Positions 27,750-36,138 of a DNA stretch of 64,000 nucleotides are shown one piece after another. The notes below the pieces were generated by a model. The model did not search any database. It saw only the letters and a program-made list of their open reading frames with translations, and was not told the DNA's origin. The stretch is from positions 1 to 64,000 of the forward strand of contig NZ_CANMTQ010000003.1 in the NCBI RefSeq assembly GCF_947500835.1, in the 5' to 3' direction. The position numbers were made by a program, and so were the translations under genes. This stretch comes from an uncultured Halomonas sp. (GTDB taxonomy: Bacteria > Pseudomonadota > Gammaproteobacteria > Pseudomonadales > Halomonadaceae). Position 1 is the stretch's first letter, and each line of letters starts with the position of its first letter.

Positions 27750-28205
27750 GTGAACAAGATGATTGCACTGGAACAGCATCAAGACTTTGCACTGAATCAG
27801 TACGCAAAGGGCCTTTTAAAACCCTTTAAGGGTAAGGGGGAGATTCTTCGTTTCCGGGATGAACTGGACGATGAGTGTCGGCGGATGTGGCAAGAGGCAG
27901 CGGACTTTGCCAACCGGTACAACCGAACGGTGGTGCAGGTCGGGCTATGGCTCAAGGCACATAACAACAGCGGGGGGCGAGTACGTGCCGTGCAATGGCG
28001 AGACAAGGCCCAGACTCAGATGGGCCGTCGACTACTCGAGGAGGTATTGCGAGACACAAGCATAGCCCAGGGCGCGAAGCGTCAGCTGGTCGAGATCGAA
28101 ACCGAGCGGGTCATCTTCAATGCCAAGATTGCGGCAGCGACTCGTCAGGTGGATCGCCTTAATCGTGTGTTGAGTGACCTGGACGAGATAGAGGCCATGC
28201 TGTGA
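27750..28205 (+). CDS. DUF3158-family ICE protein
   Basis: 151 aa, helical, with the DUF3158 marker KGLLKPFKGKGEI near residue 20. Function unknown; the family occurs only in ICEs of this type, between the TIGR03761 and SSB genes, as here. Start is GTG 27750 or ATG 27759. The 36-bp repeats end 40 bases upstream and may control it. Confidence 0.78.
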   Translation: MNKMIALEQHQDFALNQYAKGLLKPFKGKGEILRFRDELDDECRRMWQEAADFANRYNRTVVQVGLWLKAHNNSGGRVRAVQWRDKAQTQMGRRLLEEVLRDTSIAQGAKRQLVEIETERVIFNAKIAAATRQVDRLNRVLSDLDEIEAML

Positions 28206-28227
28206 CAGGAATGCTTGCGGTCTCTTG

Positions 28228-28239
28228 TTAATGTTTCCC
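28228..28239 (+). promoter_or_regulatory. ICE operator-like motif, copy 2
   Basis: TTAATGTTTCCC, followed by GCTGACATCCGGG. It ends 63 bases before the ssb start codon. Confidence 0.58.
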
Positions 28240-28302
28240 GCTGACATCCGGGTTCATGACTAGCGACAGTGCGCTGGCATTCATTGGATTCAGGAGAAAC
28301 GC

Positions 28303-28797
28303 ATGAGCACGCAATTCTTAGGCGAAGGCAATGTTGGCTCGGACCCCGAAGTTAAGATGTTCACCGCAAGCGGCAATCAACCGCCGCGAGGCGTCATGCG
28401 CTTGAACGTTCGCTTCGATAATCCGGTACCCACCGATACCGGCAACGTCGATCGTGGCGGCTTCTGGGCCAACGTCGAGATCTGGCATCGCGATGTCGAG
28501 CTCTGGTCCCGGCTCTACCAGAAAGGCATGCGGGTCATGGTGTCGGGCCGCATGGTCCTGGATGAGTGGAAGGATCGCGAAAGCGGCGAGGCTCGTTCGC
28601 AGTTCAAGGTCCAGGCGGCCCGGATTGGCATGTTGCCGTATCGGGTTGCTCAGGTCGTGCTTGATGCCGCCCAAGGTGGACATGGAGCCGCCGACCAGCC
28701 GGCAACATCGAATCCGCGCGGTGCCTATGCCAAAACCGCTGGGCCAGAGGGGGAGTGGGAAAATCCGGCGGGTGCCAAGGAGATGCAACAGCCGTGA
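28303..28797 (+). CDS. ssb: Single-stranded DNA-binding protein of the ICE
   Basis: 164 aa. The OB-fold part (1-115) has GEGNVGSDPEVKMF, GGFWANVEIWHRDVELWSRLYQKGMRVMVSGRMVLDEW. The acidic-tip tail is replaced by ...GAKEMQQP, so the usual DDIPF-type tail for partner binding is missing, as in some ICE-type SSBs. It probably coats transferred or replicating ICE strands. CAGGAG precedes ATG 28303. Confidence 0.9.
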   Translation: MSTQFLGEGNVGSDPEVKMFTASGNQPPRGVMRLNVRFDNPVPTDTGNVDRGGFWANVEIWHRDVELWSRLYQKGMRVMVSGRMVLDEWKDRESGEARSQFKVQAARIGMLPYRVAQVVLDAAQGGHGAADQPATSNPRGAYAKTAGPEGEWENPAGAKEMQQP

Positions 28798-28870
28798 TAG
28801 GACATCGTCTCGGAGACACTGGCTTGACGGGACGCCAACGATGAATGGGCACTGTGAGAGGGCTAGGACG

Positions 28871-29449
28871 ATGGGCTTGAAAACATTGGGGTTGGGCGCA
28901 TTGACGCTGATGACGTTGGCAGGCTGCGCCGCACAGGATCATTACTACTCCAACGGCGTGTGCGTCACCTGCATCAACAATCCGGTCACCGGGGAACCCT
29001 GGAACTACGATCCTGCCGAGACGCCGCAGAAGGTGGCCACCAACGCCCAGGGCGAAACGGTCGACGCCAGGCACCTTGGCCGCCAGAGCGGCTCGATCGA
29101 TATCGACACGCTGGTGGATGTGGATACCGCCTATGCACGTATCAAGCCCGCCATGGGCTTTCGCTCGCCGGATGATTTCGAGCGGGGCAACACGATGTCG
29201 GATTGGCAGATGGGTGACGCTGCCTGGAAGCATCAGACGACGCCGGGGGCCTACTATGATCTCGGCGACTATGGTCGACAGACGCTTGGCGGCACACAGT
29301 ACCATATCGTGCAACGGATCCAGATCCAGAAGGATGGGGGCGGATCGCGCATTCACTACCGCTGGGCACCGGCGGATCCTCGGGTGCGGTACGATGGTCC
29401 TGCCATGGAGTCCGCATTGACTCAACGACTCAACGCGGCGTTGAGGTGA
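28871..29449 (+). CDS. ICE lipoprotein, unknown function
   Basis: 192 aa. Lipoprotein signal with LAGC at about residue 17 (MGLKTLGLGALTLMTLAGCAAQ). The mature part starts with HYYSNGVCVTCINNPVTGEPWNY, including a CxxC. I do not recognise the domain. ATG 28841 (10 codons earlier) is an alternative start. It lies in the ssb-topB stretch. Confidence 0.75.
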   Translation: MGLKTLGLGALTLMTLAGCAAQDHYYSNGVCVTCINNPVTGEPWNYDPAETPQKVATNAQGETVDARHLGRQSGSIDIDTLVDVDTAYARIKPAMGFRSPDDFERGNTMSDWQMGDAAWKHQTTPGAYYDLGDYGRQTLGGTQYHIVQRIQIQKDGGGSRIHYRWAPADPRVRYDGPAMESALTQRLNAALR

Positions 29450-29484
29450 TCGAATGGAGACAAGCTCGAACAGATGAGGGCGCA

Positions 29485-29919
29485 ATGCAATCAGTAGAGA
29501 ATCTGACGGCGCATCATCGGTTCTTTGTTTGTCCGCTCAACGGCCACCGCAGGGCGATCGAGGGTGCCATCGAGAACGTGTTGGTCTCGTCTGTCACCGT
29601 TCGCCCTGCCCTCGATGGCCGCCTACTCAAACCCACCGCCATCGAACCCGGAACACGACACTACCTGATTCCCATGCGCTGGTTCAGCGGCAAGGTCATC
29701 ACCCTTGATTCAGCGGCCACCGCGCACTGGTTCTGGCTCGATGCCGATATTCCTTTCAATAGTCCACTGGCCAAGAGGCTGGCCCGGCAGCTGGTTCATC
29801 ATCCCGAAGTGCTTTGTCTGGCCGAAGACAATACGCGAGAAGCGATCCACGAGAGTGCCAAGGCCTGGATCATCGACGACGCGCATTATCTGGTGCAAGG
29901 CAATGATCGGACGGATTGA
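29485..29919 (+). CDS. ICE hypothetical protein
   Basis: 144 aa from ATG 29485, which has GAGGG about 7 bases upstream; a GTG at 29446 overlapping the previous stop is an alternative. Soluble, no recognised domain. Content such as FFVCPLNGHRRAIEGAIENVLVSSVTV and YLIPMRWFSGKVITL suggests a small beta-rich fold. Codon use matches the ICE. Confidence 0.65.
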   Translation: MQSVENLTAHHRFFVCPLNGHRRAIEGAIENVLVSSVTVRPALDGRLLKPTAIEPGTRHYLIPMRWFSGKVITLDSAATAHWFWLDADIPFNSPLAKRLARQLVHHPEVLCLAEDNTREAIHESAKAWIIDDAHYLVQGNDRTD

Positions 29920-29978
29920 GTCACTCAGTCGATTCGATTGGGGCAGCGGGTGAGCCGGTAAAAGACGTAGCGGCGGGG

Positions 29979-29990
29979 TTAGTGTTTTCC
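29979..29990 (+). promoter_or_regulatory. ICE operator-like motif, copy 3
   Basis: TTAGTGTTTTCC, ending 57 bases before the topB start codon. Confidence 0.58.
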
Positions 29991-30047
29991 CTGTTACCCG
30001 GTATGACGCAGCGACATGCTGCGAGCATAGCGTGAGGGGAGAACACG

Positions 30048-32093
30048 ATGCGTCTATTTCTGTGTGAAAAACCGTCTCAGGCCCGGGACATCGGCACGGT
30101 GCTCGGGACCACCCGCAAGGGCGAGGGATGTCTTCAGGGCGACGGCGTCACCGTGACCTGGGCCTTCGGCCATCTGCTCGAGCAGGCACCGCCGGAGGCC
30201 TACGATCCTGATCTCAAGCGCTGGTCGCTGGACTCGCTACCGATCCGGCCGGAGCAATGGAAAAACACCGTGCGCAAGGATGCCGCCAAGCAGTTCAAGG
30301 TGATCCAGGGGCTGCTGAAACAGTCAAGCGAGGTGGTGGTGGCCACCGATGCCGATCGCGAGGGAGAAACGATCGGGCGCGAGATCCTGGAGGCGTGCCA
30401 CTACCAGGGGCAGGTGTCTCGGCTGTGGCTGTCGGCACTGGATGATGCCTCGATTCGCAAGGCTCTGGGAGTCATTCGTCCGGGCGAGGCGACCTGGCCG
30501 CTGTATCAGGCCGGTCTCGGTCGCAGTCGAGCGGACTGGCTCGTAGGCATGAATCTGACCCGGGCGTTTACCATACTGGCCAGACAGCAGGGTCACGATG
30601 GCGTGCTGTCGGTGGGCCGTGTCCAGACACCCACCTTGGCGCTGGTGGTACGCCGTGACCAGGCGATCGCCAATTTCGTGCCCACACCGTTCTGGGACGT
30701 ACTGGCCAATCTTCAGGCGCAAGGCGGTTCGTTCAAGGCCAAGTGGCTGCCGGCCAACGATGCCTGGCTCGATGAGGAAGGGCGCTGCATCAACCGTGAC
30801 GCGGCCCAAGCCGTTGCGGCGCGGGGCCAGAGCGGGCAGGCGCGGGTCGTGTCGGTCGAGACCGCACGCAAGCGTGAAGCCGCGCCGCTGGTGATGGATC
30901 TTGGAACGCTGCAACAGGAATGCTCGCGGCGGTTCGGGTTCGGCGCGCAGCAGGTGCTCGATATTGCGCAGTCGCTGTATGAAACCCACAAGGCCACGAC
31001 CTATCCGCGTACCGATTGCCGTTATCTGCCGATATCCATGCTGTCGGAGGCAGGGACGGTCGTGACGGCGCTCCTGCACTCGGACAAGACGCTGGCCCCG
31101 ATCATCGAGCGTCTGGATCAGACCCTCAAGAGCCGCGTGTGGAACGACAGCAAGATCACGGCCCACCACGGCATCATTCCCACTACAGCCCCTTGTCGGA
31201 TCGAGCGGATGAACGAGGCCGAGTCCAAGGTCTACGATCTGGTGCGGCGGCACTACCTGGCGCAGTTCCTGCCAGCGCATGAGTTCGATCAGACCGACGT
31301 GCGCCTCGATCTTGCCGGCGAGACGTTCGCGGCATCGGGTCGTCAGATTCGCGTCGAGGGGTGGAAAACCCTGTTTCCCCGCGCCAGGGACAGCGCTCTG
31401 GAAGAGGGTGACGCCGAGGGAGAGGAAGCCGCTGGACCCCAAGCGCTCCCGCCTTTGCAGCAGGAGCAGTCCTGTGCGGTGATCGATCTCGGTGTGAAGG
31501 ATCGCCAGACCCAGCCGCCCAAGCCCTTTACCGAAGGCACGCTCATTGCGGCGATGAAGAATGCTGCCCGCTTCGTGACCGACGAGCGCTTGAAGGCGCG
31601 CCTGCGCGAGAGTGCCGGGATTGGCACCGAAGCGACGCGCGCCGGCATCCTCGAGACGTTGCTCAAGCGGGGCTTCGTGGGCAAGAAGGGGCGCGCCCTG
31701 GTATCGACCCCGCTGGGTCAGGGGCTCATTGCCGCGCTGCCGCCGCAAATCAGCAATCCGGGGATGACGGCGCTCTGGGAGCAGGCGCTGGATCAGGTCG
31801 CTGAGGGTACGTTGAGCCTGGACGACTTCATGCAGCGTCAGAATGTCATGCTCGACAAGCTCATCGGCTTGGCGCTCGAAAAACCGGCCTTGAATCTTCC
31901 CGAGACGCCGAGCGAAACCTGTCCGTTGTGTCAGGCGAAGATGCGCAAACGGAAAAGTGATTCTGGTCCTTTTTGGTCCTGCTCGCGCTATCCCGAGTGC
32001 AAGGGCACCAAGCCGATCGGCAAGAAGAAGTCATCGCATCGCAAGCGTGGCAGCGCGGGCGCTGTGGCCAAGAAGACAGGAGCAGCGAAATGA
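30048..32093 (+). CDS. topB: DNA topoisomerase III of the ICE
   Basis: 681 aa type IA topoisomerase. Toprim domain with VATDADREGETIGREIL (about 98-114), active-site Tyr in THKATTYPRTDCRYLP (Y319), KITAHHGIIPT, and a C-terminal zinc-finger CPLCQAKMRKRKSDSGPFWSC-type domain. The basic tail is rich in Lys and Ser. ICE-encoded TopB decatenates or processes transfer and replication intermediates. GAGGGGAG precedes ATG 30048. Confidence 0.94.
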   Translation: MRLFLCEKPSQARDIGTVLGTTRKGEGCLQGDGVTVTWAFGHLLEQAPPEAYDPDLKRWSLDSLPIRPEQWKNTVRKDAAKQFKVIQGLLKQSSEVVVATDADREGETIGREILEACHYQGQVSRLWLSALDDASIRKALGVIRPGEATWPLYQAGLGRSRADWLVGMNLTRAFTILARQQGHDGVLSVGRVQTPTLALVVRRDQAIANFVPTPFWDVLANLQAQGGSFKAKWLPANDAWLDEEGRCINRDAAQAVAARGQSGQARVVSVETARKREAAPLVMDLGTLQQECSRRFGFGAQQVLDIAQSLYETHKATTYPRTDCRYLPISMLSEAGTVVTALLHSDKTLAPIIERLDQTLKSRVWNDSKITAHHGIIPTTAPCRIERMNEAESKVYDLVRRHYLAQFLPAHEFDQTDVRLDLAGETFAASGRQIRVEGWKTLFPRARDSALEEGDAEGEEAAGPQALPPLQQEQSCAVIDLGVKDRQTQPPKPFTEGTLIAAMKNAARFVTDERLKARLRESAGIGTEATRAGILETLLKRGFVGKKGRALVSTPLGQGLIAALPPQISNPGMTALWEQALDQVAEGTLSLDDFMQRQNVMLDKLIGLALEKPALNLPETPSETCPLCQAKMRKRKSDSGPFWSCSRYPECKGTKPIGKKKSSHRKRGSAGAVAKKTGAAK

Positions 32094-32542
32094 GCGACAA
32101 GCCGATCGAGCCGCAAACGTTCCTGGGGGGCGTCGAGGTCGTGGATATTGGTGATCTTCGCGTCGCACGCGGGCTCACTCGACGTCCTGTCGCCACCTGT
32201 CGGCATCTGAACTTGGTCTACGACTGTACGGAGCGCCGTGTCTGGTGTTCGGACTGTGAATCGGAGGTGGAGGCGTTCGATGCCTTCAAGGCCGTATGCG
32301 AGAATCTCGATCGCAGCATCAAGCGCCTTTCGCGGCGCGAGCAGGAGATCAAGGACGCCGAGCGGTTCGCCGCACGCAGCCGTGCCGTGAAACGACTCGA
32401 TGAGATATGGCGAAGTCACAATCGGACACCCTTGTGTCCACATTGCAAGGACGCGCTACTACCGGAAGATTTCGCCGACGATGTCAGCACCACAGGACGT
32501 GAGCTGGCACGCGCCGCGAGGATGAGGCGATCGCCCACCTAA
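32090..32542 (+). CDS. Small Cys-rich ICE protein, unknown
   Basis: 150 aa, starting with ATG 32090 that overlaps the topB stop by 4 bases. Several Cys pairs (CRHLNLVYDCTERRVWCSDCESEV and LCPHCKDAL) could bind zinc, with a helical basic middle (NLDRSIKRLSRREQEIKDAERFAARSRAVKRLDEIW). I do not recognise the family; coupling to topB suggests a helper DNA role. Confidence 0.7.
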   Translation: MSDKPIEPQTFLGGVEVVDIGDLRVARGLTRRPVATCRHLNLVYDCTERRVWCSDCESEVEAFDAFKAVCENLDRSIKRLSRREQEIKDAERFAARSRAVKRLDEIWRSHNRTPLCPHCKDALLPEDFADDVSTTGRELARAARMRRSPT

Positions 32543-33185
32543 CGTATCGAATGAGCAGCGCACTTGTCAGGACGGCAACGCTACTGGATAATCTTTATCC
32601 ATACCCCGTTGCCAACTGACGGTCATCATGTTGGTCCCTTTGGACTTTTCGTAAGTCCAATCCCGAAGCGCAAACACCTGGTGAGAATGCGCGCCCACGC
32701 AAAGAAGAGCACCTTTCTTTGCACTGCACTGGCCTGCTGGGCTCCAGGTTCCCTGTGTTATCAGGTCGACTGGTCGTCGACCCTATTACCTTTCTCCTCG
32801 GCTCGACCGGCCAGCCAGCTATCCCACGGGGTATCTGGCTGGCCGGTTGAACTGTCCTTCACGCCGGCGGTGCCCGTCGCCTGACCCCTGGGCTCCCTTT
32901 GTGCGGGGATCCGCGCACAATCTTGCTGGTCCATCGCCATGACACAAGGACCGGATGCAATGGCAAAGCCGAACGCATGACGACGAGGGGCATGACGTTC
33001 GATAGCCCGCATAATGGCTGACTTTACCTGCTATCCGTACCGGTACCCGGTAGCTGAATCGACGCGCAACAGTGGTCTTCAATCCCAAGGCGAGATGGCG
33101 TGGCAACATGCAATCCCGTCTTGAGATTGGTGATCGAATTAGGGGTTGACGCCCGAAAGAACTAGCGCAATCCTGATGGTGTGAG
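32543..33185. other. Hairpin-rich non-coding region, candidate oriT/oriV
   Basis: About 640 bases without a credible gene. Visible dyads: ACCGGCCAGCCAG (32806-32818) with CTGGCTGGCCGGT (32835-32847), a perfect 13-bp stem; TTGTGCG (32899-32905) with CGCACAA (32914-32920); and TACCGG-TAC-CCGGTA near 33037. Such inverted repeats next to topB/ssb-type genes suit an origin of transfer or replication, but no relaxase gene is adjacent and nothing identifies a nick site. Confidence 0.45.
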
Positions 33186-33391
33186 ACGTCTGCTGCTAAC
33201 GGCAATAGCAGCGCCCTTTGCCTTCGGGCAACCCCAAAGCCGTAACGCATCCCGAGAAACGGCGCTCGATCGAGTTGGATGCCACTTCCGAATTATCGGC
33301 CTTGTGCCGACCCACCCATCCGGGGGAAACACTTCCCCGATGGGGATGGTGTCTCTCCTGGATTCATTGATTCAATCCAAGGAGTCACATC
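33186..33391 (+). repeat. 206-bp repeated leader, copy 1
   Basis: Near-identical to 59582-59788, same orientation (about 93% by eye). It holds a TTGCC-TTCG-GGCAA tetraloop hairpin, a GCTGCT/AGCAGC stem and, in its 3' part (33311-33391), the nested hairpin common to ten ICE leaders. It runs up to the DUF3577 start codon. Confidence 0.88.
33311..33391 (+). ncRNA. Structured leader (radC-motif-like) before the DUF3577 gene
   Basis: Inner stem GGGGGAA/TTCCCC with loop ACAC, outer pairing CCATCC/GGATGG, then TGGATT/AATCCA next to the AAGGAG ribosome site. The strand GTGTCTCTCC can also pair with GGGGGAAACAC upstream. Same plan as nine other leaders in the window. Confidence 0.65.
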
Positions 33392-33976
33392 ATGTCCCAT
33401 TCTACCAATGCTCAGTTCTTCGACCTGCACATCACCGGCGTCGGCTATGTCAATCGCATTCGCAAGGTCACGCCCAAGCGTGGCGAGCCTTTCTGGGCCT
33501 GCGATATATCCGCATTGAATGGTCCTGCCGACGATGTGGAATATCGGCGTTTCGATTGCCGCGTCAGCGGTAGCGATGCGCAGAAGCTGGTCAAGAAGTT
33601 TGACGCGACCGTGGCCGATCGCAAGGAGAAAGGCGCTCCCGAGCCCAAGATCCTGATCGGCTTCAAGCTCGGCGATCTCTACCCGGATATGTTCACCCGC
33701 ACCAAGGGTGAGCGTGCGGGCGAAGTCGCCGTGAGTCTCAAGGCGCGGTTATTGTTCATCAACTGGGCCAAGGTGGACGGTGAGAAGGTCTATGAAGCGC
33801 CTCGGCGTGAAACGACCGACGCACCCGCCACGGATGACCACAACGGTGATAACCGGCCTCATCAGACCGACGATAGTGCGTCCAACCTAGACGACAGTCG
33901 TGCGTCGCAGCCAATGTCGGCACCTGCCCATCCCGCAGTCGGCGGATCCGTGGGCGCTGCCGAAGCGGTTGTCTGA
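33392..33976 (+). CDS. DUF3577 (STY4534-like) ICE protein
   Basis: 194 aa. The N-terminal domain (about 1-130) reads FFDLHITGVGYVNRIRKVTPKRGEPFWACDISALNGPADDVEYRRFDCRVSG and fits DUF3577, an OB-like family of ICEs linked to replication. The C-terminal 60 residues are acidic, Thr/Ser/Asp-rich and disordered. AAGGAG precedes ATG 33392. It is controlled by a structured leader. Confidence 0.85.
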   Translation: MSHSTNAQFFDLHITGVGYVNRIRKVTPKRGEPFWACDISALNGPADDVEYRRFDCRVSGSDAQKLVKKFDATVADRKEKGAPEPKILIGFKLGDLYPDMFTRTKGERAGEVAVSLKARLLFINWAKVDGEKVYEAPRRETTDAPATDDHNGDNRPHQTDDSASNLDDSRASQPMSAPAHPAVGGSVGAAEAVV

Positions 33977-33983
33977 TTTCACT

Positions 33984-34058
33984 ACCACGGCCATACCCCG
34001 GGAAGCGTTTCCCGGGGCGTGGTTCAATCCACATCATCTGTTGGGATAGGAGAAGGCA
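33984..34058 (+). ncRNA. Structured leader, variant, before the 108-aa gene
   Basis: Inner stem CCCCGGGAA/TTTCCCGGGG with loop GCG, outer CCACG/CGTGG, then ATCC/GGAT next to the AGGAG site. It lacks the CACCC box of the other copies but has the same order of stems. Confidence 0.5.
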
Positions 34059-34385
34059 ATGGAAAAATTGACTGTCAGGCTCGCCGAACAGCGTGCGGCG
34101 CACGATGCTGTGTTTTCCCAGCGTCTCGCGGCACTCAAACGGCTGGTCGAGATTGCAGAGCTCGATAGCGATCAACCCCACCACTGCCGGCGCATTCTGC
34201 TGGCCGTCTACAACAGCCATGAATGGCCACTCGATCTGACGCGGCTGCGCTGTCTCGACCCGGATCTTCAGCGCGCCGCCCTGCGCGTCATCGAATGGGC
34301 GGTCTACACGGATCGTGAGCTGCACGAGTACCTGCCGCAAGGCAACACGATCATGCAGCGCTTCTGGAACATCGAGCGCGCGTAA
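34059..34385 (+). CDS. Small ICE accessory protein
   Basis: 108 aa, helical: RLAEQRAAHDAVFSQRLAALKRLVEIAELDSDQPHHCRRILLAVYNSHEWPLDLTRLRCLD. It resembles small uncharacterised proteins common in these elements (DUF7673-like, from memory, unverified). AGGAGAAGG precedes ATG 34059. Confidence 0.7.
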   Translation: MEKLTVRLAEQRAAHDAVFSQRLAALKRLVEIAELDSDQPHHCRRILLAVYNSHEWPLDLTRLRCLDPDLQRAALRVIEWAVYTDRELHEYLPQGNTIMQRFWNIERA

Positions 34386-34430
34386 GCGTTCGCTGCTGAC
34401 CCCACCGCTTTCATGAGCGGTATTTCCACA

Positions 34431-34489
34431 ACCCACCCGGGAGAGCCACTCCCGACGGGGGTCTCTCCCTTGAATTCTGGAGAGACATC
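34431..34489 (+). ncRNA. Structured leader with ribosome-site switch
   Basis: CACCC/GGGGG outer stem and CGGGAG/CTCCCG inner stem, then GTCTCTCC-N10-GGAGAGAC covering the ribosome site just before ATG 34490. CTCTCCC can pair instead with GGGAGAG in the inner hairpin, so two exclusive folds exist. Confidence 0.68.
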
Positions 34490-35074
34490 ATGGGCTGGAC
34501 CATTCCCTACGATACCCATAGCCGCGATCAGCTGGTCGACTGGCTGTTGCATCATCTCAACGAGCCGGGCTACTGCGAGATTGTCGATCATTCTCGTCGC
34601 GGTAACGTGCTCTATCTGGTGTTTCACGACATCCCCAAACAATCTCGCTTCATTGCCGTGTTCCTGCTCGAGGGGCCGACGCCGGCCGCACGCCATGCGG
34701 GCGATCGGGCCTGGGGTTACAAGGACATGGACGAATCGATGGGGCCTTGCGTCTACGACTGTCCCGAGCGGTTGCTGCGACAGTCCGATGATCAGCGCTC
34801 AGGTGCAGTCGAATGGCGAGAGGCTTGTCGCCAGGAGCGGCGGAACAGGGCCGCTCGGCGAAAGTTGTCGGCGGCCTGTCAGCGGGGCGATCGACTGCGC
34901 TATCAGGCCGGATGGACGTCGGACGGGCCGCTGATTGGTACCGTGACCTTCGTGCGCCACGCCACGGCGACCTTCTTCATCGGCAAGGATCTGGAAGGTG
35001 CCGTTTGGCGCTACCGCTGGAGTCGGGTCATGACCGAACCATCGTCAGCCGCATCGTCGCGTGAAGTCGCCTGA
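34490..35074 (+). CDS. ICE accessory protein, unknown
   Basis: 194 aa, soluble. N-terminal MGWTIPYDTHSRDQLVDWLLHHLNEPGYCEIVDHSRRGNVLYLVFHD, a mid part with GYKDMDESMGPCVYDCPERLL, an Arg-rich helix, and a small C-terminal beta domain GTVTFVRHATATFFIGKDLEGAVWRYRW. The same architecture recurs in related ICEs to my knowledge; no function is assigned. Its ribosome site lies inside a leader hairpin. Confidence 0.72.
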   Translation: MGWTIPYDTHSRDQLVDWLLHHLNEPGYCEIVDHSRRGNVLYLVFHDIPKQSRFIAVFLLEGPTPAARHAGDRAWGYKDMDESMGPCVYDCPERLLRQSDDQRSGAVEWREACRQERRNRAARRKLSAACQRGDRLRYQAGWTSDGPLIGTVTFVRHATATFFIGKDLEGAVWRYRWSRVMTEPSSAASSREVA

Positions 35075-35123
35075 CACGTTAATCCACTAACGCGCTATCC
35101 AATAGCGCTTATCTCCAAACCAA

Positions 35124-35184
35124 CTCACCCAATCGGGGCCATGCCCCCGAGGGGACGGCTCCGTCAACTATCTGGAGCCGTATC
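35124..35184 (+). ncRNA. Structured leader with sequestered ribosome site
   Basis: Outer CACCC/GGGG, inner TCGGGG/CCCCGA with loop CCATG, then ACGGCTCC-N11-GGAGCCGT, an 8-bp stem holding the GGAG ribosome site 4 bases before ATG 35185. Confidence 0.66.
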
Positions 35185-35991
35185 ATGAACAACGATATGA
35201 CCTATTGGTTGGCCGATGTAGACGTCGATGTTGTGTTGGCCGCCCTGCGTCTGCTGCAACAAACCGCCCCCCGGGATATTCCCGAGGCGATTCTGGACAT
35301 CGCCGGCGATAGCCTGGATGCCGTCGACATCGACCGTCTGTGCGAGCGCCTGAACACCCCGGAACAGGCCGATCATCAGGATACGCGGGATGATTTGATC
35401 CAGCGTATGCGCGCGGAGCTCTCACGCCCCGAGTGGGACTCGGATACCGCCGCCAATCTAGCCACGGCCCTGGCCGATGCCGGATGGCCGCCGTTCTTGT
35501 CGGAACACGAGGGCTGGACCCTGGACGTCGTCAACGGTGCCTATGCCGTGGTGGTCAAGAGCGATGGTCCTTTCCGCTCCGATATCGAGGCGGTCGCCGC
35601 GATTGCCCGACAGTTCGCGGCGGGTAGTGCCTGGCACGGCGAGGTGCTCAAGACCATCGGCATGACGGCCTGCGGTGAAGGTCTGCCGTCAATGCGCATC
35701 ATGGGGCTTGGTCCCAATAGCTGTGATGTGGTGGTGGCCAATGCGCGCTGGCCTGAACGTTGCCTTGAGGTCGGCTATCGACGCGATCATTGCATTGATT
35801 GGTCGAATCCCGAATCCGAGCGCCGCGATCCGTGGTACTGGGCCATCTTCCAGCGTGATCCGCACAGCGGCGAAGCGCAGCAGCTGGCCGATGAAGGCGA
35901 TCATTACAGTGCCCTGGCGTTTTGTGCGCAATACCTGGATGTCGTCATCACCGATGAAAGTCGCAAGGTGTTTGCCAGCTACTTTCGTTGA
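35185..35991 (+). CDS. ICE accessory protein, unknown
   Basis: 268 aa, acidic, soluble. N-terminal MNNDMTYWLADVDVDVVLAALRLLQQTAPRDIPEAILDIAGDSLDAVDIDRL, a central GWTLDVVNGAYAVVVKSDGPF and a C-terminal HYSALAFCAQYLDVVITDESRKVFASYFR. I do not recognise a domain. It is last in its unit; a strong terminator follows. Confidence 0.72.
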   Translation: MNNDMTYWLADVDVDVVLAALRLLQQTAPRDIPEAILDIAGDSLDAVDIDRLCERLNTPEQADHQDTRDDLIQRMRAELSRPEWDSDTAANLATALADAGWPPFLSEHEGWTLDVVNGAYAVVVKSDGPFRSDIEAVAAIARQFAAGSAWHGEVLKTIGMTACGEGLPSMRIMGLGPNSCDVVVANARWPERCLEVGYRRDHCIDWSNPESERRDPWYWAIFQRDPHSGEAQQLADEGDHYSALAFCAQYLDVVITDESRKVFASYFR

Positions 35992-36008
35992 TGCCTCCCT
36001 TCACTTAA

Positions 36009-36031
36009 ACGCCCCATCGGGGCGTTTTTTT
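36009..36031 (+). terminator. Terminator before the transfer module
   Basis: ACGCCCC (36009-36015), loop ATC, GGGGCGT (36019-36025), then T6. It separates the accessory block from the transfer operon. Confidence 0.93.
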
Positions 36032-36059
36032 ATGCCTGTCGAAAAGCGTTCGCGCGCAG

Positions 36060-36071
36060 TTAACGTTTTCC
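36060..36071 (+). promoter_or_regulatory. ICE operator-like motif, copy 4
   Basis: TTAACGTTTTCC, an exact match to the consensus, ends 67 bases before the first transfer gene start. It lies just after the terminator, so it marks the start of the large tra transcription unit. Confidence 0.65.
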
Positions 36072-36138
36072 GTCGCGGCGGCCAAGCGCCTTGGGCACGG
36101 TAGACCCTATTGATCGTTTCGGTTCCCGCGCGAGGCCC

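Noticed and set aside
30324..31748. 474-codon minus-strand reading frame
   Set aside because: It lies wholly inside topB, whose protein has all topoisomerase motifs; the reverse frame is a high-GC shadow.
32564..32884. 106-codon frame in the hairpin-rich gap
   Set aside because: Its amino-acid makeup is not protein-like, there is no ribosome site, and it covers the perfect 13-bp dyad.
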